Source: Streptomyces thermodiastaticus (GTDB taxonomy: Bacteria; Actinomycetota; Actinomycetes; Streptomycetales; Streptomycetaceae). Taken from it: a stretch of DNA of 64,000 nt. Both the position numbers and the translations under genes were made by a program. Of the stretch, positions 46,565 through 55,016 are shown piece after piece (position 1 is the stretch's first letter; the number at the start of each line of letters is the position of its first letter). The notes under the pieces are model-generated. The model was not told the origin of the DNA, did no database searches, and was given only the letters and a program-made list of their open reading frames with translations. The stretch is from positions 62,001 through 126,000 of the forward strand of contig NZ_BNBV01000006.1 in assembly GCF_014656135.1 (NCBI RefSeq), in the 5' to 3' direction.

Positions 46565-47518
46565 TCAGGTGAGCTGGGCGGTTCTGAGCACGGTCACGAC
46601 GACCACGGCCGCCAGCATCAGCGCACAGGTGCCGTACTGCACCAGGGCCCGCCGCCGGCGCGGAGCGTGGACCATCGCATAGCCGACGATCACTCCGGCC
46701 ACCAGGCCGCCGACGTGCGCCTGCCAGGCGATGCCGCCCCAGCCGAAGGTGATGACCAGGTTGATCACCAGCAGGGCGACGACCGGGCGCATGTCGTAGC
46801 GCAGCCGCCGCATGAGCACGGCCGTCGCGCCGAACAGGCCGAAGATGGCGCCCGAGGCACCGACCGAGGGCTGGTCCTGCGCGGCCAGCAGATAGCTCAG
46901 CGCGCTGCCGGCCAGCCCGGAGACCAGGTACAGCGCGAGGTAGCGGGCCCGGCCCAGGGCCGCCTCCAGCGGGCCGCCGATCCACCACAGGCTGAGCATG
47001 TTGAACGCGATGTGCAGATAGCCGCCGTGCAGGAACATCGCGGTCAGCAGCCGGTACCACTGGCCCTGCGCGACGCCCTGGACGCCTTCGACGCCCGGCT
47101 GGTAGGCCTGGCCGAGCAGCTCGAACCGGTAGGTGAAGGGGTCGCCGACGGCCAGCTGCACGAGGAAGAAGGCCAGGTTCAGGCCGATGAGCACCTTGGT
47201 GACGAGCCGTGGGTCGGCGGCGACGACGCCGCCGGCGAGGGTACGCGGCCGGGTGGCGGCCGGCGCCGGTCCCGCACCGGATCCCTGCCGCGCGCACTGC
47301 GGGCAGTGGAAACCGACCGCCGCGTTCACCATGCACTCCGGACAGATCGGCCGCTCGCAGCGGGTGCAGCGGATGCCGGTCTCACGGTCCGGGTGGCGGT
47401 AGCACACCGGCAGGTCCGGGGCGCCCTCGCCGTCGCCCGCCGGTCCGTCGCCGGCCGGACCGCGGCCGGCCGCGCCCCGCTCCAGCGGGCCCTGCGGGCT
47501 GCCTGGTGCCTGGTCCAT
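46565..47518 (-). CDS. Rhomboid-family intramembrane serine protease with B-box-like zinc finger
   Basis: 317 aa. Residues 35-80 hold a Cys/His cluster (CYRHPDRETGIRCTRCERP, CPEC, CPQC) like a B-box zinc finger. A rhomboid domain of six helices follows, with catalytic Ser in SVGASGAIFGLFG and His in IAWQAHVGGLVAG, plus the HGGYLHIAFNM motif of loop 1. It cleaves membrane proteins within the bilayer. Substrates are unknown. The ATG at 47518 follows GAGGGGA. Confidence 0.92.
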   Translation of the reverse strand: MDQAPGSPQGPLERGAAGRGPAGDGPAGDGEGAPDLPVCYRHPDRETGIRCTRCERPICPECMVNAAVGFHCPQCARQGSGAGPAPAATRPRTLAGGVVAADPRLVTKVLIGLNLAFFLVQLAVGDPFTYRFELLGQAYQPGVEGVQGVAQGQWYRLLTAMFLHGGYLHIAFNMLSLWWIGGPLEAALGRARYLALYLVSGLAGSALSYLLAAQDQPSVGASGAIFGLFGATAVLMRRLRYDMRPVVALLVINLVITFGWGGIAWQAHVGGLVAGVIVGYAMVHAPRRRRALVQYGTCALMLAAVVVVTVLRTAQLT

Positions 47519-47671
47519 TCGGTCCCCTCGTGTTCGTCGCGGACGGCGGCACGTCCGGGCCGTGCCGCGCCGTGCACCGCACCGCCCCGCCCGTGCCTAC
47601 GCACGAGCGGGGCATTTGGTTCCCGGCACGGTCCGCTGCCGCCGGTCGCCGGGGCGGCCTCAAGCGGTCCG

Positions 47672-48202
47672 TCAGGCGTCGCCCGAGACGACGACCGACT
47701 CGATGACCACGTCGTTGACCGGACGGTCGTTGCGCGGGTTGGTCTGCGTGTTCGCGATGGCGTCCACGACCTTCTGGCTCGCCTCGTCGGTGACCTCGCC
47801 GAAGATGGTGTGCTTGCGGGTCAGCCAGGCCGTCGGGGCGACGGTGATGAAGAACTGGGAGCCGTTGGTGCCCGGGCCGGCGTTGGCCATCGCCATCAGG
47901 TAGGGCCGGTCGAAGCGCAGGTCCGGGTGGAACTCGTCCTCGAAGGTGTAGCCCGGACCGCCGGTGCCGTTGCCCAGGGGGTCACCGCCCTGAATCATGA
48001 AGCCGCTGATCACCCGGTGGAAGACCGTGCCGTCGTACAGCTTGTCCGTGGACTTCTTGCCGGTGGCGGGGTGCGTCCACTCGCGCTCGCCCTTGGCGAG
48101 CTCCACGAAGTTGCGGACCGTCTTGGGGGCGTGGTCCGGCAGAAGCCGGACCTTGATGTCGCCGCGGTTGGTCTTCAGGGTGGCGTAGAGCTGCTCGGCC
48201 AC
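47672..48202 (-). CDS. Cyclophilin-type peptidyl-prolyl cis-trans isomerase
   Basis: 176 aa cytoplasmic cyclophilin without a signal peptide. Catalytic Arg is in FHRVISGFMIQGGDP, and the FITVAPTAWLTRKHTIFGEV block is typical. It speeds X-Pro isomerisation during protein folding. The GTG at 48202 has GGAAGG about 8 bases upstream, and upstream in-frame sequence is not conserved-looking. Confidence 0.93.
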   Translation of the reverse strand: MAEQLYATLKTNRGDIKVRLLPDHAPKTVRNFVELAKGEREWTHPATGKKSTDKLYDGTVFHRVISGFMIQGGDPLGNGTGGPGYTFEDEFHPDLRFDRPYLMAMANAGPGTNGSQFFITVAPTAWLTRKHTIFGEVTDEASQKVVDAIANTQTNPRNDRPVNDVVIESVVVSGDA

Positions 48203-48588
48203 GATCTGCCTTCCGTTGTCTTCCTTTGGCTCCCCGATCCTCGCACGCCCCGTGCCGCGCGTCCCCGGCGGCCGCACGACACGCGTCACGGGGGCACGCC
48301 GGTTGCGGAAATCGGGGCGGATCCGCCCGGGTCGGGGGTGTTGCGCACCGATCCGTGGAAGGGTCGGCGGCAAGCTCCCTTTGCCCCTGTTGATCCTCGA
48401 CAGACCCGTTCGTCCCTTGTCCCGTCCCATCGTCTCCCGTGGACCCCGCCACCGGAAGGGCTCCGGGGACCGAGTCGCCGCCCGTGACCCGGTTGCCCGT
48501 TCTCGCATGCCCAGGGGTCCTGTGACAGGCATGATCCGTAAAAGGGTGGAAAGTCGATTCCCCGTACGCCACCGAGGAGGAGGAACCC
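48203..48588. promoter_or_regulatory. 386-bp divergent intergenic region
   Basis: Lies between the cyclophilin gene (minus) and the DUF5324 gene (plus). No gene is supported. An A/G-rich patch at 48535-48560 may be part of the plus-strand promoter. Confidence 0.4.
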
Positions 48589-49311
48589 GTGACCCGCATC
48601 GACAGCGTGCGCGCCGCGACCGGATCGGCGAAGGACAGCGTGCTGCACGCCGCGGAAGCGGTGGCGCCCTACGCCGACACGGCCAGGGAGAGGGCCGCGG
48701 CCTACGCGCACGAGGCCCGCGTACGGCTGGCACCGAAGGTGTCCCTGGCCGCCGACCAGGCCCGTGCCCAGTACGGCGCCTACGTCGCACCCCGGCTGGA
48801 GCAGGCCCGTGCGCAGGCCATGACGTACGTGCCGCCGAAGCTGGACCAGGCCGCCCAGGTGGCCGCCTGCCGCACCCGTCAGGCCGCGCGCAGGGCCGCC
48901 GAGTACTCCCGGCCGCGCATCGAGCAGGCACGGGCCGTCGCCGGTCCGGTGGCGGACGAGGCCGCCGCGCGCGGCGCCGCCGCGCTGGTCGCGCTGCGCG
49001 GCCAGGTCCGGCCGGAGAAGATCCAGAAGCTCGCCCGCAAGCACAGCCGGCGCTGCCGGGCCGGCCGCGTGGCCAAGCTGCTCGCGGTGGCGGGCGTCCT
49101 GGCGGGCGGCGCCTTCGCGGCCTGGAGGTGGTGGGACAAGCAGGCCAACCCCGACTGGCTGGTGGAGCCGCCGGCCGCGACAGAGGTGCCCGAAGAGGGC
49201 CGCCTGTCCGCCGTCGACGGCAGCGGGCAGACGCCGGCGGAGCCGGGCTCCGGGACGCAGGAGGCCACAAGCGCCGAGGAGCGGCCCACCGACCGCGACG
49301 ACCGGGCCTGA
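48589..49311 (+). CDS. DUF5324-family protein with one membrane helix
   Basis: 240 aa. An Ala-rich amphipathic helical N-terminal half has repeated heptad-like units (AAEAVAPYADTARERAAAYA, then related segments). A basic stretch, one helix at about 162-178 (VAKLLAVAGVLAGGAFAAW) and a polar acidic tail complete it. It matches the Streptomyces DUF5324 family, of unknown function. The pattern resembles membrane-associated or phasin/apolipoprotein-like helices. The GTG at 48589 follows GAGGAGGAGGAAC. Confidence 0.75.
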   Translation: MTRIDSVRAATGSAKDSVLHAAEAVAPYADTARERAAAYAHEARVRLAPKVSLAADQARAQYGAYVAPRLEQARAQAMTYVPPKLDQAAQVAACRTRQAARRAAEYSRPRIEQARAVAGPVADEAAARGAAALVALRGQVRPEKIQKLARKHSRRCRAGRVAKLLAVAGVLAGGAFAAWRWWDKQANPDWLVEPPAATEVPEEGRLSAVDGSGQTPAEPGSGTQEATSAEERPTDRDDRA

Positions 49312-49710
49312 CCGCCCGGCACGCCTCACACGGCCGCACCGTCCGGCGGCGCTCACCGCGCAGCTCCCCTCCGCTCGGCCCGCCCGACACGAAGGGGAGC
49401 TTTCTCTGCCGCGAACAGCAAACCACCCGAACCGGCCCGAATCCCCGCCGCCCGGCCGTCTCCCCTCGATGCCGCCCCGGCATCCCGCCGGCGGCCGCCC
49501 CGGGGCCGGGCCACCCGCCCGCCCGGCCTGTTTGCACCAGTGATCACCGGCTCAGCCGCCGCCCGCTGCGGTCGCGCTCGGTGAGCGGGCGGACGTCATC
49601 GGTGACAGGTCCGGCGGTGCGCCGTTCGCCTCTCTCGCGGTGCCGCGCCCGGCACGCTGCGGCAGACTCGGGTACCGGAGAGGTGCCCGGCCAACCCCTG
49701 TGAGGCCCGC
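49312..49710. other. 399-bp intergenic region before terC
   Basis: Contains the hairpin at 49362-49401 (separate entry). Many TerC genes are preceded by a manganese riboswitch (yybP-ykoY), but its conserved core was not found here. Confidence 0.45.
49362..49401 (+). terminator. Probable terminator of the DUF5324 gene
   Basis: 9-bp arms AGCTCCCCT and AGGGGAGCT with a 22-base loop, followed by TTCTCT. It lies 51 bp after the stop codon. Confidence 0.5.
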
Positions 49711-50805
49711 GTGCTCGATGTGCCGTTCTGGCTCTGGGCGGTCTTCGCCGCCGTGGTGCTCGTCTCGCTGGTGACCGACCTGCTGGCCCACCGCCACGAG
49801 CACGTCATCGGCTTCAAGGAGGCCACCGCCTGGAGCGGACTGTGGGTCGGGCTCGCGCTCGTCTTCGGCGCGGTCGTCTTCCTCGTCCTCGGAGGGACGG
49901 CCGGCACGGAGTACATCACGGCGTGGCTGCTGGAGAAGAGCCTGTCGGTCGACAACCTCTTCGTGTTCGCCCTGATCTTCTCCTACTTCCGGCTGCCCCG
50001 CGCCTACCAGCACCGGGTGCTGTTCTTCGGAGTGATCGGGGCCCTGGTGTTCCGCGGTCTCTTCCTCGCCGCCGGTGTGGCCGTGGTCAGCCGCTTCACC
50101 GCCGTCCTGTTCGTCTTCGCCGCGATCCTCTTCTACAGCGTCTACAAGATCCTCTCGGGGCAGGAAGAGAGCTTCGACCCCGGCCACAGCTTCGCCGTCC
50201 GGCTGCTGCGCACCCTGATGCCGGTGCGGAGCGAGTACGCGGGCACGAAGTTCTTCGTCAGGGAAGCCGGGCGGCGCACGGCGACTCCCCTGCTCGCCGT
50301 CGTCGCCGCGATCGAGGCCGCCGACCTGGTCTTCGCCGTGGACAGCGTCCCGGCCGTGCTGGCCGTCAGCGACGACGTCTTCATCGTCTACACCAGCAAC
50401 GCCTTCGCCATCCTGGGACTGCGCGCCCTGTACTTCATGCTGTCGGGACTGCTGGACCGGTTCCATCACCTCAGCAAAGGCCTGGCGGTCATCCTGGGCT
50501 TCATCGGGGTGAAGCTCGTCCTGCAGGCCTGCCACAAGATCGTCAGCCCTGCGGTACCCGAGATCCCCACCCTGATCAGCCTCGGCGTGATCGTCGTCGT
50601 GCTGGCGGCCTCGGTGGCCTGGAGCCTGCTCCGCCCGGCCGAGGCGGCGGGCGTCCCGGGCACCGCGGGACCTGCCGGGACGCCCGATACCGGAGCCCCA
50701 GCCTCCGGCAGCGCACGGAAGGACCCGGGCGCCCCCGGGCCGCCGACCGGTCCCGCGCCGCCCGGTCCCACGCCGCCGGGCGACCCGCCTGCCTCGGAGC
50801 GGTGA
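49711..50805 (+). CDS. TerC-family integral membrane protein
   Basis: 364 aa with about nine helices. TerC motifs are visible: LEKSLSVDNLFVFALIFSYF, and AAIEAADLVFAVDSVPAVLAV with acidic residues in the membrane, then FAILGLRALYF. The family exports Mn2+ and is linked with tellurite resistance, and recent work ties it to metal loading of secreted proteins. A Pro/Gly-rich tail of about 65 residues is cytoplasmic or disordered. The start is a GTG at 49711 after GTGAGGCCCG. Confidence 0.9.
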   Translation: MLDVPFWLWAVFAAVVLVSLVTDLLAHRHEHVIGFKEATAWSGLWVGLALVFGAVVFLVLGGTAGTEYITAWLLEKSLSVDNLFVFALIFSYFRLPRAYQHRVLFFGVIGALVFRGLFLAAGVAVVSRFTAVLFVFAAILFYSVYKILSGQEESFDPGHSFAVRLLRTLMPVRSEYAGTKFFVREAGRRTATPLLAVVAAIEAADLVFAVDSVPAVLAVSDDVFIVYTSNAFAILGLRALYFMLSGLLDRFHHLSKGLAVILGFIGVKLVLQACHKIVSPAVPEIPTLISLGVIVVVLAASVAWSLLRPAEAAGVPGTAGPAGTPDTGAPASGSARKDPGAPGPPTGPAPPGPTPPGDPPASER

Positions 50806-50847
50806 CGCCTGCCGGTCGCCGGGCCGGCGCGGCCGTGCGGCCCCGTC

Positions 50848-51222
50848 TCACGCGGACGGTGGCGCCAAGGGGTCGTCCGCCGGGGCTTTCCGATCGGCCG
50901 CCGGCACCAGGCCCGCCGGCACCTCCGCCCGCTTCGCCTCGTCCAGGTTCCCGTCCCGCAGCAGCCGCTCGGCGGCCAGGGACCGCGAGAACGCCGCAGG
51001 CTGCCCGAAGCAGGCCCGCGGATGCCCGGCGTCCGCCTCCTGGGACTTCACGAACGTACGGCTGACACAGCCCGCCAGAGCAGCGGACACGGCGCCCGGC
51101 GCGATGCCGGCGAGGAGGACGACCGCCGGCGGGCTCTCCCCGTCGACCGCCCTCACGGTACGGACCGCGGCTGCCCAGAGGGCGACGACCGTGGCCGTCC
51201 CTCTTCCGCTCCGCCTGCCCAT
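50848..51222 (-). CDS. Hypothetical protein with two hydrophobic segments
   Basis: 124 aa, not recognised. Two hydrophobic stretches in the N-terminal half (GTATVVALWAAAVRTV and AVVLLAGIAPGAVSAALAGC) suggest a membrane or secreted protein. The C-terminal half is polar and acidic (RLLRDGNLDEAKRAEVPAG). The ATG at 51222 has GAGGGGGAG upstream, at a distance longer than ideal. An ATG at 51336 would lengthen it by 38 residues. It is convergent with terC, 42 bp away. It could be a non-functional or recently evolved gene. Confidence 0.45.
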   Translation of the reverse strand: MGRRSGRGTATVVALWAAAVRTVRAVDGESPPAVVLLAGIAPGAVSAALAGCVSRTFVKSQEADAGHPRACFGQPAAFSRSLAAERLLRDGNLDEAKRAEVPAGLVPAADRKAPADDPLAPPSA

Positions 51223-51540
51223 GCGGGACTCGCTCCCCCTCGGCTCGTCGGCTCCGTCCGGTCGGACGTGCCGAGCGGGCATCTGCGCGCCGCCGCTGTT
51301 CCCCGACCCCTCGGCATGCCGATCAGCATGGCTCAAGTCCTCTGTAGCCTACGGCAGTTCGCCGGAACGGATCGGCGCGCCGGTCACCCGCCCACGGGCC
51401 GGTGCACCATCTCTCGGCCTCGCCGGGCGGGCAACGGTCACTGGTGCGGGGGCGGGGCGGGAGACCGGGCACGGCGGCGAAGAGCACGAAGCGCGCCCGG
51501 TCCACGGCACTGCGGCCGCTCAGTGGACGCCGACAATGCG
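51223..51540. other. Intergenic region between hypothetical gene and tRNA-Ala terminator
   Basis: No coding frame with domain or ribosome-site support. A possible minus-strand promoter for the hypothetical gene is not resolved. Confidence 0.4.
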
Positions 51541-51575
51541 AGACGCCCTCCGGATCACCGATCCGAAGGGCGTCT
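51541..51575 (-). terminator. Hairpin downstream of tRNA-Ala
   Basis: AGACGCCCT pairs with AGGGCGTCT, and an inner CGGATC/GATCCG continues the stem after one mismatch. It begins 9 bases after the tRNA 3' end on the minus strand. U tract weak. Confidence 0.75.
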
Positions 51576-51584
51576 GACCTGCGG

Positions 51585-51657
51585 TGGAGCCTAGGGGAGT
51601 CGAACCCCTGACATCTGCCATGCAAAGACAGCGCTCTACCAACTGAGCTAAGGCCCC
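51585..51657 (-). tRNA. tRNA-Ala (anticodon TGC)
   Basis: 73 nt to the discriminator A. Acceptor GGGGCCT/AGGCTCC, D-loop AGCTCAGTTGGTAGAGC, anticodon stem CTGTC/GGCAG around TTTGCAT (anticodon TGC), T-arm GGGGTTCGACTCCCC. CCA is not fully encoded. Confidence 0.95.
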
Positions 51658-51838
51658 GGAAGAGGAGTATCCGGCCAGCGAAACAGCCCACCGGTCGGTA
51701 CCGCACAACAGAGTACCGGGTCTTCCCCTGGATCCGGCAAAAAGATTGGGGGTCCCCCTCGACGACCACGCTCCGTAAGATGCTCCGCGTGGTTCGCTAC
51801 AGCGAACCACCTACTCGGGGAAGCGATGGGGAGACGCA

Positions 51839-52387
51839 ATGGACGCCGCACAGCAGGAAGCCACCGCAAGAGCGCGGGAACTGCAGCGGAACTGGTACGG
51901 GGAGCCCTTGGGGACGCTCTTCCGCAGGCTCATAGACGACCTCGGGCTCAACCAGGCCCGTCTTGCGGGGGTGCTGGGGCTGTCCGCACCGATGCTGTCG
52001 CAGCTGATGAGCGGCCAGCGCGCGAAGATCGGCAATCCCGCGGTGGTCCAGCGCGTGCAGCTGCTGCAGGAGCTGGCGGTGCAGGTGGCGGACGGCAGTG
52101 TCAGCGCCGCCGAGGCCACCGAGCGCATGGAGGAGATCAAACGGTCTCAGGGAGGGGCGGTGCTCAGCAACACCACGCAGAACGTGACCAGTTCGAGCGC
52201 ACCGACGGTCAAGCGCGTGGTGCGTGAGATCCAGTCGCTGCTGCGCTCGGTGGCCGCCGCGAGCGACATCATCGAGGCCGCGGACAGCCTCGCACCCACC
52301 CACCCCGAACTCGCCGAATTCCTGCGGGTGTACGGAGCCGGCCGCACCGCCGACGCGGTCGCCCACTACCAGGCCCACCAGAGCTGA
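51839..52387 (+). CDS. Helix-turn-helix DNA-binding protein
   Basis: 182 aa. A Cro/C1-like helix-turn-helix lies at about 35-65 (LNQARLAGVLGLSAPMLSQL). A helical region with heptads follows to about 135, then a helical C-terminus (LAEFLRVYGAGRTADAVAHY). It matches a conserved Streptomyces regulator of unknown target found near gyrA. The ATG at 51839 follows GGGGAGACGCA. It is divergent from tRNA-Ala across about 180 bp. Confidence 0.78.
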   Translation: MDAAQQEATARARELQRNWYGEPLGTLFRRLIDDLGLNQARLAGVLGLSAPMLSQLMSGQRAKIGNPAVVQRVQLLQELAVQVADGSVSAAEATERMEEIKRSQGGAVLSNTTQNVTSSSAPTVKRVVREIQSLLRSVAAASDIIEAADSLAPTHPELAEFLRVYGAGRTADAVAHYQAHQS

Positions 52388-52790
52388 CGGCACCGGCAGA
52401 CGCCGTCCCGCCCCTGCTCCGAGAAACCGCCGACCGGCCCGGCGCGCTCCTCGTGCCACGGCACCGGGACCCGGCAGCAGACACCCGCGCACCGCACGAC
52501 CTGCACCGGCCGCGAGCCGTACCGGCCGCCGTCGGCGACACGAGGCAGGGGCCGCAACCAGGCGTACGCCGGGCGACGCCGCGGCCGGCGTACGCCTGCC
52601 CCGCGCGGCCGCACACCGGGAGACAGGCACCGCCGAGCGGAATCCCTCCACCGGACCGCACCCGGCAGGAGGCCGCGCACACCCGCCGCGCGTCGCCGCG
52701 AGCCTCGTCCACTCGCCCGGCGACGCCTACCTCATCTCCGCCGGCCCCGCAACCGGAGCCGGAGGCTCGGCCGGCCCCGGCAACACGAAA
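52388..52790. other. 403-bp region between HTH gene and DLW-39 terminator
   Basis: C/G-rich, with no supported gene. Frames are Pro/Arg-rich low complexity. Confidence 0.5.
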
Positions 52791-52814
52791 CCCCGACCGC
52801 TGCGGCGGCCGGGG
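52791..52814 (-). terminator. Terminator downstream of the DLW-39 gene
   Basis: CCCCGACCGC and GCGGCCGGGG form a stem with one A-C mismatch and a 4-base loop, followed by TTTCG on the minus strand. Confidence 0.65.
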
Positions 52815-52839
52815 TCTGCTCAGAATCGACTGTGGGTGA

Positions 52840-52968
52840 TCAAGAACCCGTGGACACGGAGTCGGTGGCCTCCGTCCACAGGTCCTGCTCGGCGCGATCG
52901 GCCTGAATCTGGCGGTACACGAGGAGCCCGCCGATGGCGGCCAGTGCGACCAGGAGAAGCTTCTTCAC
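52840..52968 (-). CDS. DLW-39 family small membrane protein
   Basis: 42 aa. A hydrophobic N-terminus (MKKLLLVALAAIGGLLVYRQ) and the tail AEQDLWTEATDSVSTGS, containing the DLW that names the family. It is a single-pass or loosely anchored membrane peptide, function unknown, conserved near gyrA in actinomycetes. The GTG at 52968 follows GAGGT. Longer in-frame starts upstream lack support. Confidence 0.85.
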   Translation of the reverse strand: MKKLLLVALAAIGGLLVYRQIQADRAEQDLWTEATDSVSTGS

Positions 52969-53305
52969 CGCGCGACCTCGTCTTTCGTTGACGTAGAGGA
53001 CCTCTGGCGCCCGACTATACACACCGGCCGGAACCGGCTTGCGGCCCGTGCCCGCCCGCAACTGTCCTGGCCTGAGCCGCAGCAGACGCCGCACCAGCCG
53101 CCCCGGCCGGAGCGTGACGAGTCCCGCACGGACGGTGACTTTGCCCATGCTCCTCCCTTCATCTCACTTTTTCGGCGCTCATGCGTCCATCCGAGTGGTG
53201 TTCATCGGAAGATCCCGGCACCCCGAGCGTCGGTCCACCACTTCGTGGCCCACATACACATCATGAGCAAAGTACGCAAATCGCCCAACCCGAAAGTGAG
53301 GGGCC
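52969..53305. promoter_or_regulatory. 337-bp divergent intergenic region
   Basis: Lies between the DLW-39 gene (minus) and the small exported protein gene (plus). The right third is AT-richer (53240-53300) and likely holds the plus promoter. No gene is called. Confidence 0.4.
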
Positions 53306-53662
53306 ATGGACCAGCACAAGGTCAAGAAGCTGTGGACCGCCATCGTCACCGCCTTTCTCGCGCTCTGCACGGCGCTCGGACTGATCACCACGACCGCCGC
53401 CACCACGGCCACCGCCGCGACGCAGCCCGAGGCGGCACCCAAGAGCACGACCCGGGTGCCGGTCAGGACGATCTCACCGTGGTCCAGGCTTCAGGCCCGG
53501 TCCCTGCCCCCCACGATGAAACAGCGGATCCGTGCCGAGGCCCACGGCAAGAGCCCCCGCTGCCGCCACCGTCCGCTCTCCGAAGCCCCCTCGCTCGGCA
53601 CCGACCCGGTGTGCGCCCCCGTCGCCCCACCGTCCCGGCCCCTCATCCCCATGCAGCGCTGA
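53306..53662 (+). CDS. Small exported protein (DUF6344-like)
   Basis: 118 aa. A short charged start (MDQHKVKKLWTA), a signal-type hydrophobic stretch (IVTAFLALCTALGLI) and an Ala/Thr-rich cleavage region come first. A Pro/Arg-rich mature part with no recognised domain follows. The pattern resembles Streptomyces proteins labelled DUF6344. That family match is from memory and unverified. The ATG at 53306 follows GTGAGGGGCC. A strong hairpin lies 103 bp downstream. Confidence 0.65.
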   Translation: MDQHKVKKLWTAIVTAFLALCTALGLITTTAATTATAATQPEAAPKSTTRVPVRTISPWSRLQARSLPPTMKQRIRAEAHGKSPRCRHRPLSEAPSLGTDPVCAPVAPPSRPLIPMQR

Positions 53663-53999
53663 CAGTGCCGGCCCGGAACCCCCGGGTCCTCCAGCCACCA
53701 CCATGACGTAACGGCGATCTGCGTACAGGACCACCGTCACCCCGGCACCATCGCACCCATCACAGAGATCCCCGGCCGCCCGCGGCCGGGGATCTCGCGT
53801 CGTCCTGGACCGTCGCGGCAGGCCACGCCCCCTACGCGGTCCACTCGGCCCACCCGAACGACGCGAGGACGATCCCCGGGCCGGCATGGGCAGTCCTCAC
53901 ATCGGCACGCAGCACGTTCCGCAGCGCGGCACGAGGCCCTTCTGTCCGCGTGCACCGCGCAACAGCAGGGAGACACAAGGGCCCACAAGCGCTTCGCGT
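53663..53999. other. 337-bp region between the exported protein and VOC genes
   Basis: Holds the hairpin at 53765-53796. No gene is supported, although several frames are open. Confidence 0.5.
53765..53796 (+). terminator. Perfect 14-bp hairpin, probable terminator
   Basis: GAGATCCCCGGCCG and CGGCCGGGGATCTC around a 4-base loop, with no U tract. Confidence 0.65.
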
Positions 54000-54386
54000 C
54001 TAGGCGGGTCGGCCTCCGACACGTTCCCACTGTGCCTCGTCCCACTCGACATATTCGAGCTGGACGCCACCGGGCAGCTTGGCGGTCAGGTTCCTCCCAG
54101 TGGGAACGGCCTGCGGGCCACGCACAATCTGTGCTCCCGTCTGATTGAGACGTACCTGGCACTCATCGAGGTCATCCACGATCAGCGTCGCCGCCGTCGC
54201 CGTGTACGGCTCCAATGTCCGCTCGTCCCCCGCCACCACCAGAACCTGGCCGACGGCGGCCAGCTCCAGGCCGTTCGGCATCCTGAAGCGACTGGTGATC
54301 GGCTCATCAGTAACGGTGCTGAGCGGTGCCAGCACCGCATTCAGGTCGGTGGTATAGACGCGTGCGTAGGTACGAAAGATCCGCAT
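54000..54386 (-). CDS. VOC-fold (glyoxalase-like) protein, atypical codon use
   Basis: 128 aa. The pattern fits a single-unit vicinal oxygen chelate protein: N-terminal YARVYTTDLNAVLAPLSTVT, a central VLVVAGDERTLEPY, then LIVDDLDECQVRLNQTGAQI and a final PGGVQLEYVEWDE. The usual metal-binding His is not evident, so enzymatic activity is uncertain. Codons ending in A or T (TTT, AAT, GTT, TAT, ACT) are much more frequent than in neighbours, which suggests recent acquisition. It sits downstream of tRNA-Ile. The ATG at 54386 has only a weak GGTAAG ribosome site. Confidence 0.65.
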   Translation of the reverse strand: MRIFRTYARVYTTDLNAVLAPLSTVTDEPITSRFRMPNGLELAAVGQVLVVAGDERTLEPYTATAATLIVDDLDECQVRLNQTGAQIVRGPQAVPTGRNLTAKLPGGVQLEYVEWDEAQWERVGGRPA

Positions 54387-54778
54387 GCTTACCAGCAAGA
54401 CAGGAGGAGCCGTGGCTATTCCGCTCACCACCCGCGACGAGCAGGCAAGTGAACATGGGCACCACTCCTCCTGCTCGGGGGCCGCAGTGCAGCGAGCCGA
54501 CCAGCCGTGACCTGCCCACCTCAACCCACCACTCACCCCAGATCCCATCCCGTCCGCCGTCGGCCCACGTGCCGTGGAACGGGCGTGGTTTCTGGCGTCC
54601 AGGTGGAGCGCGCCACTGTACGAACGACCTGGACGCCAAGGGGCCGAGCATGACCATGGACGACTGCACGCACGTGGTCGGCGACAGTGAACGGAAAGCC
54701 GTCGCGATGCTCGCCGAGCTGCTTCAGGACCCGCTCATCGGCTGATACGCCGCTGTTGGTGTCGACCATGGGTGTCAA
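54387..54778. other. Region between the VOC gene and tRNA-Ile terminator
   Basis: About 390 bp, locally less GC-biased. It holds a 31-codon plus-strand frame (54650-54745, AAGGGG before its ATG) that is too short to support, and no recognised element. Confidence 0.4.
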
Positions 54779-54810
54779 AAGACCCCCGGCCCTGGTGGAC
54801 CGGGGGTCTT
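54779..54810 (-). terminator. Rho-independent terminator of tRNA-Ile
   Basis: 11-bp stem AAGACCCCCGG/CCGGGGGTCTT with a 10-base loop, followed by TTTTGA on the minus strand, 6 bases after the tRNA. Confidence 0.88.
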
Positions 54811-54815
54811 GTCGC

Positions 54816-54892
54816 TGGTGGGGCTAACTGGATTTGAACCAGTGGCCTCATCCTTATCAGGGATGCGCTCTAACCAACTGAGCTATAGCCCC
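54816..54892 (-). tRNA. tRNA-Ile (anticodon GAT), CCA encoded
   Basis: 77 nt including CCA. Acceptor GGGGCTA/TAGCCCC, D-arm AGCTCAGTTGGTTAGAGC, anticodon loop CTGATAA (GAT), T-arm CTGGTTCAAATCCAG. Its position next to gyrA is typical of actinobacteria. Confidence 0.96.
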
Positions 54893-55016
54893 GCCGCGCT
54901 CTGCGGTGTGTGTCCCGCGCGCTGACTCCTGAAGATTAGCGCACGAGGCGGTCAGTACCAAAATCGGTTGGCCGCGGGCCGCCGGTCGCGGGGGGCGCCG
55001 CGACCGGCGGCGGCCG

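Noticed and set aside
49312..49710. Manganese riboswitch upstream of terC
   Set aside because: Expected from family knowledge, but the conserved yybP-ykoY core could not be found.
54650..54745. 31-codon frame with a good ribosome site (MTMDDCTHVVGDSERK...)
   Set aside because: Too short and without recognisable relatives. It may be a gene remnant.
51585..54892. Integrated element between tRNA-Ala and tRNA-Ile
   Set aside because: No integrase, no transfer genes and no direct repeat of either tRNA end in the interval.
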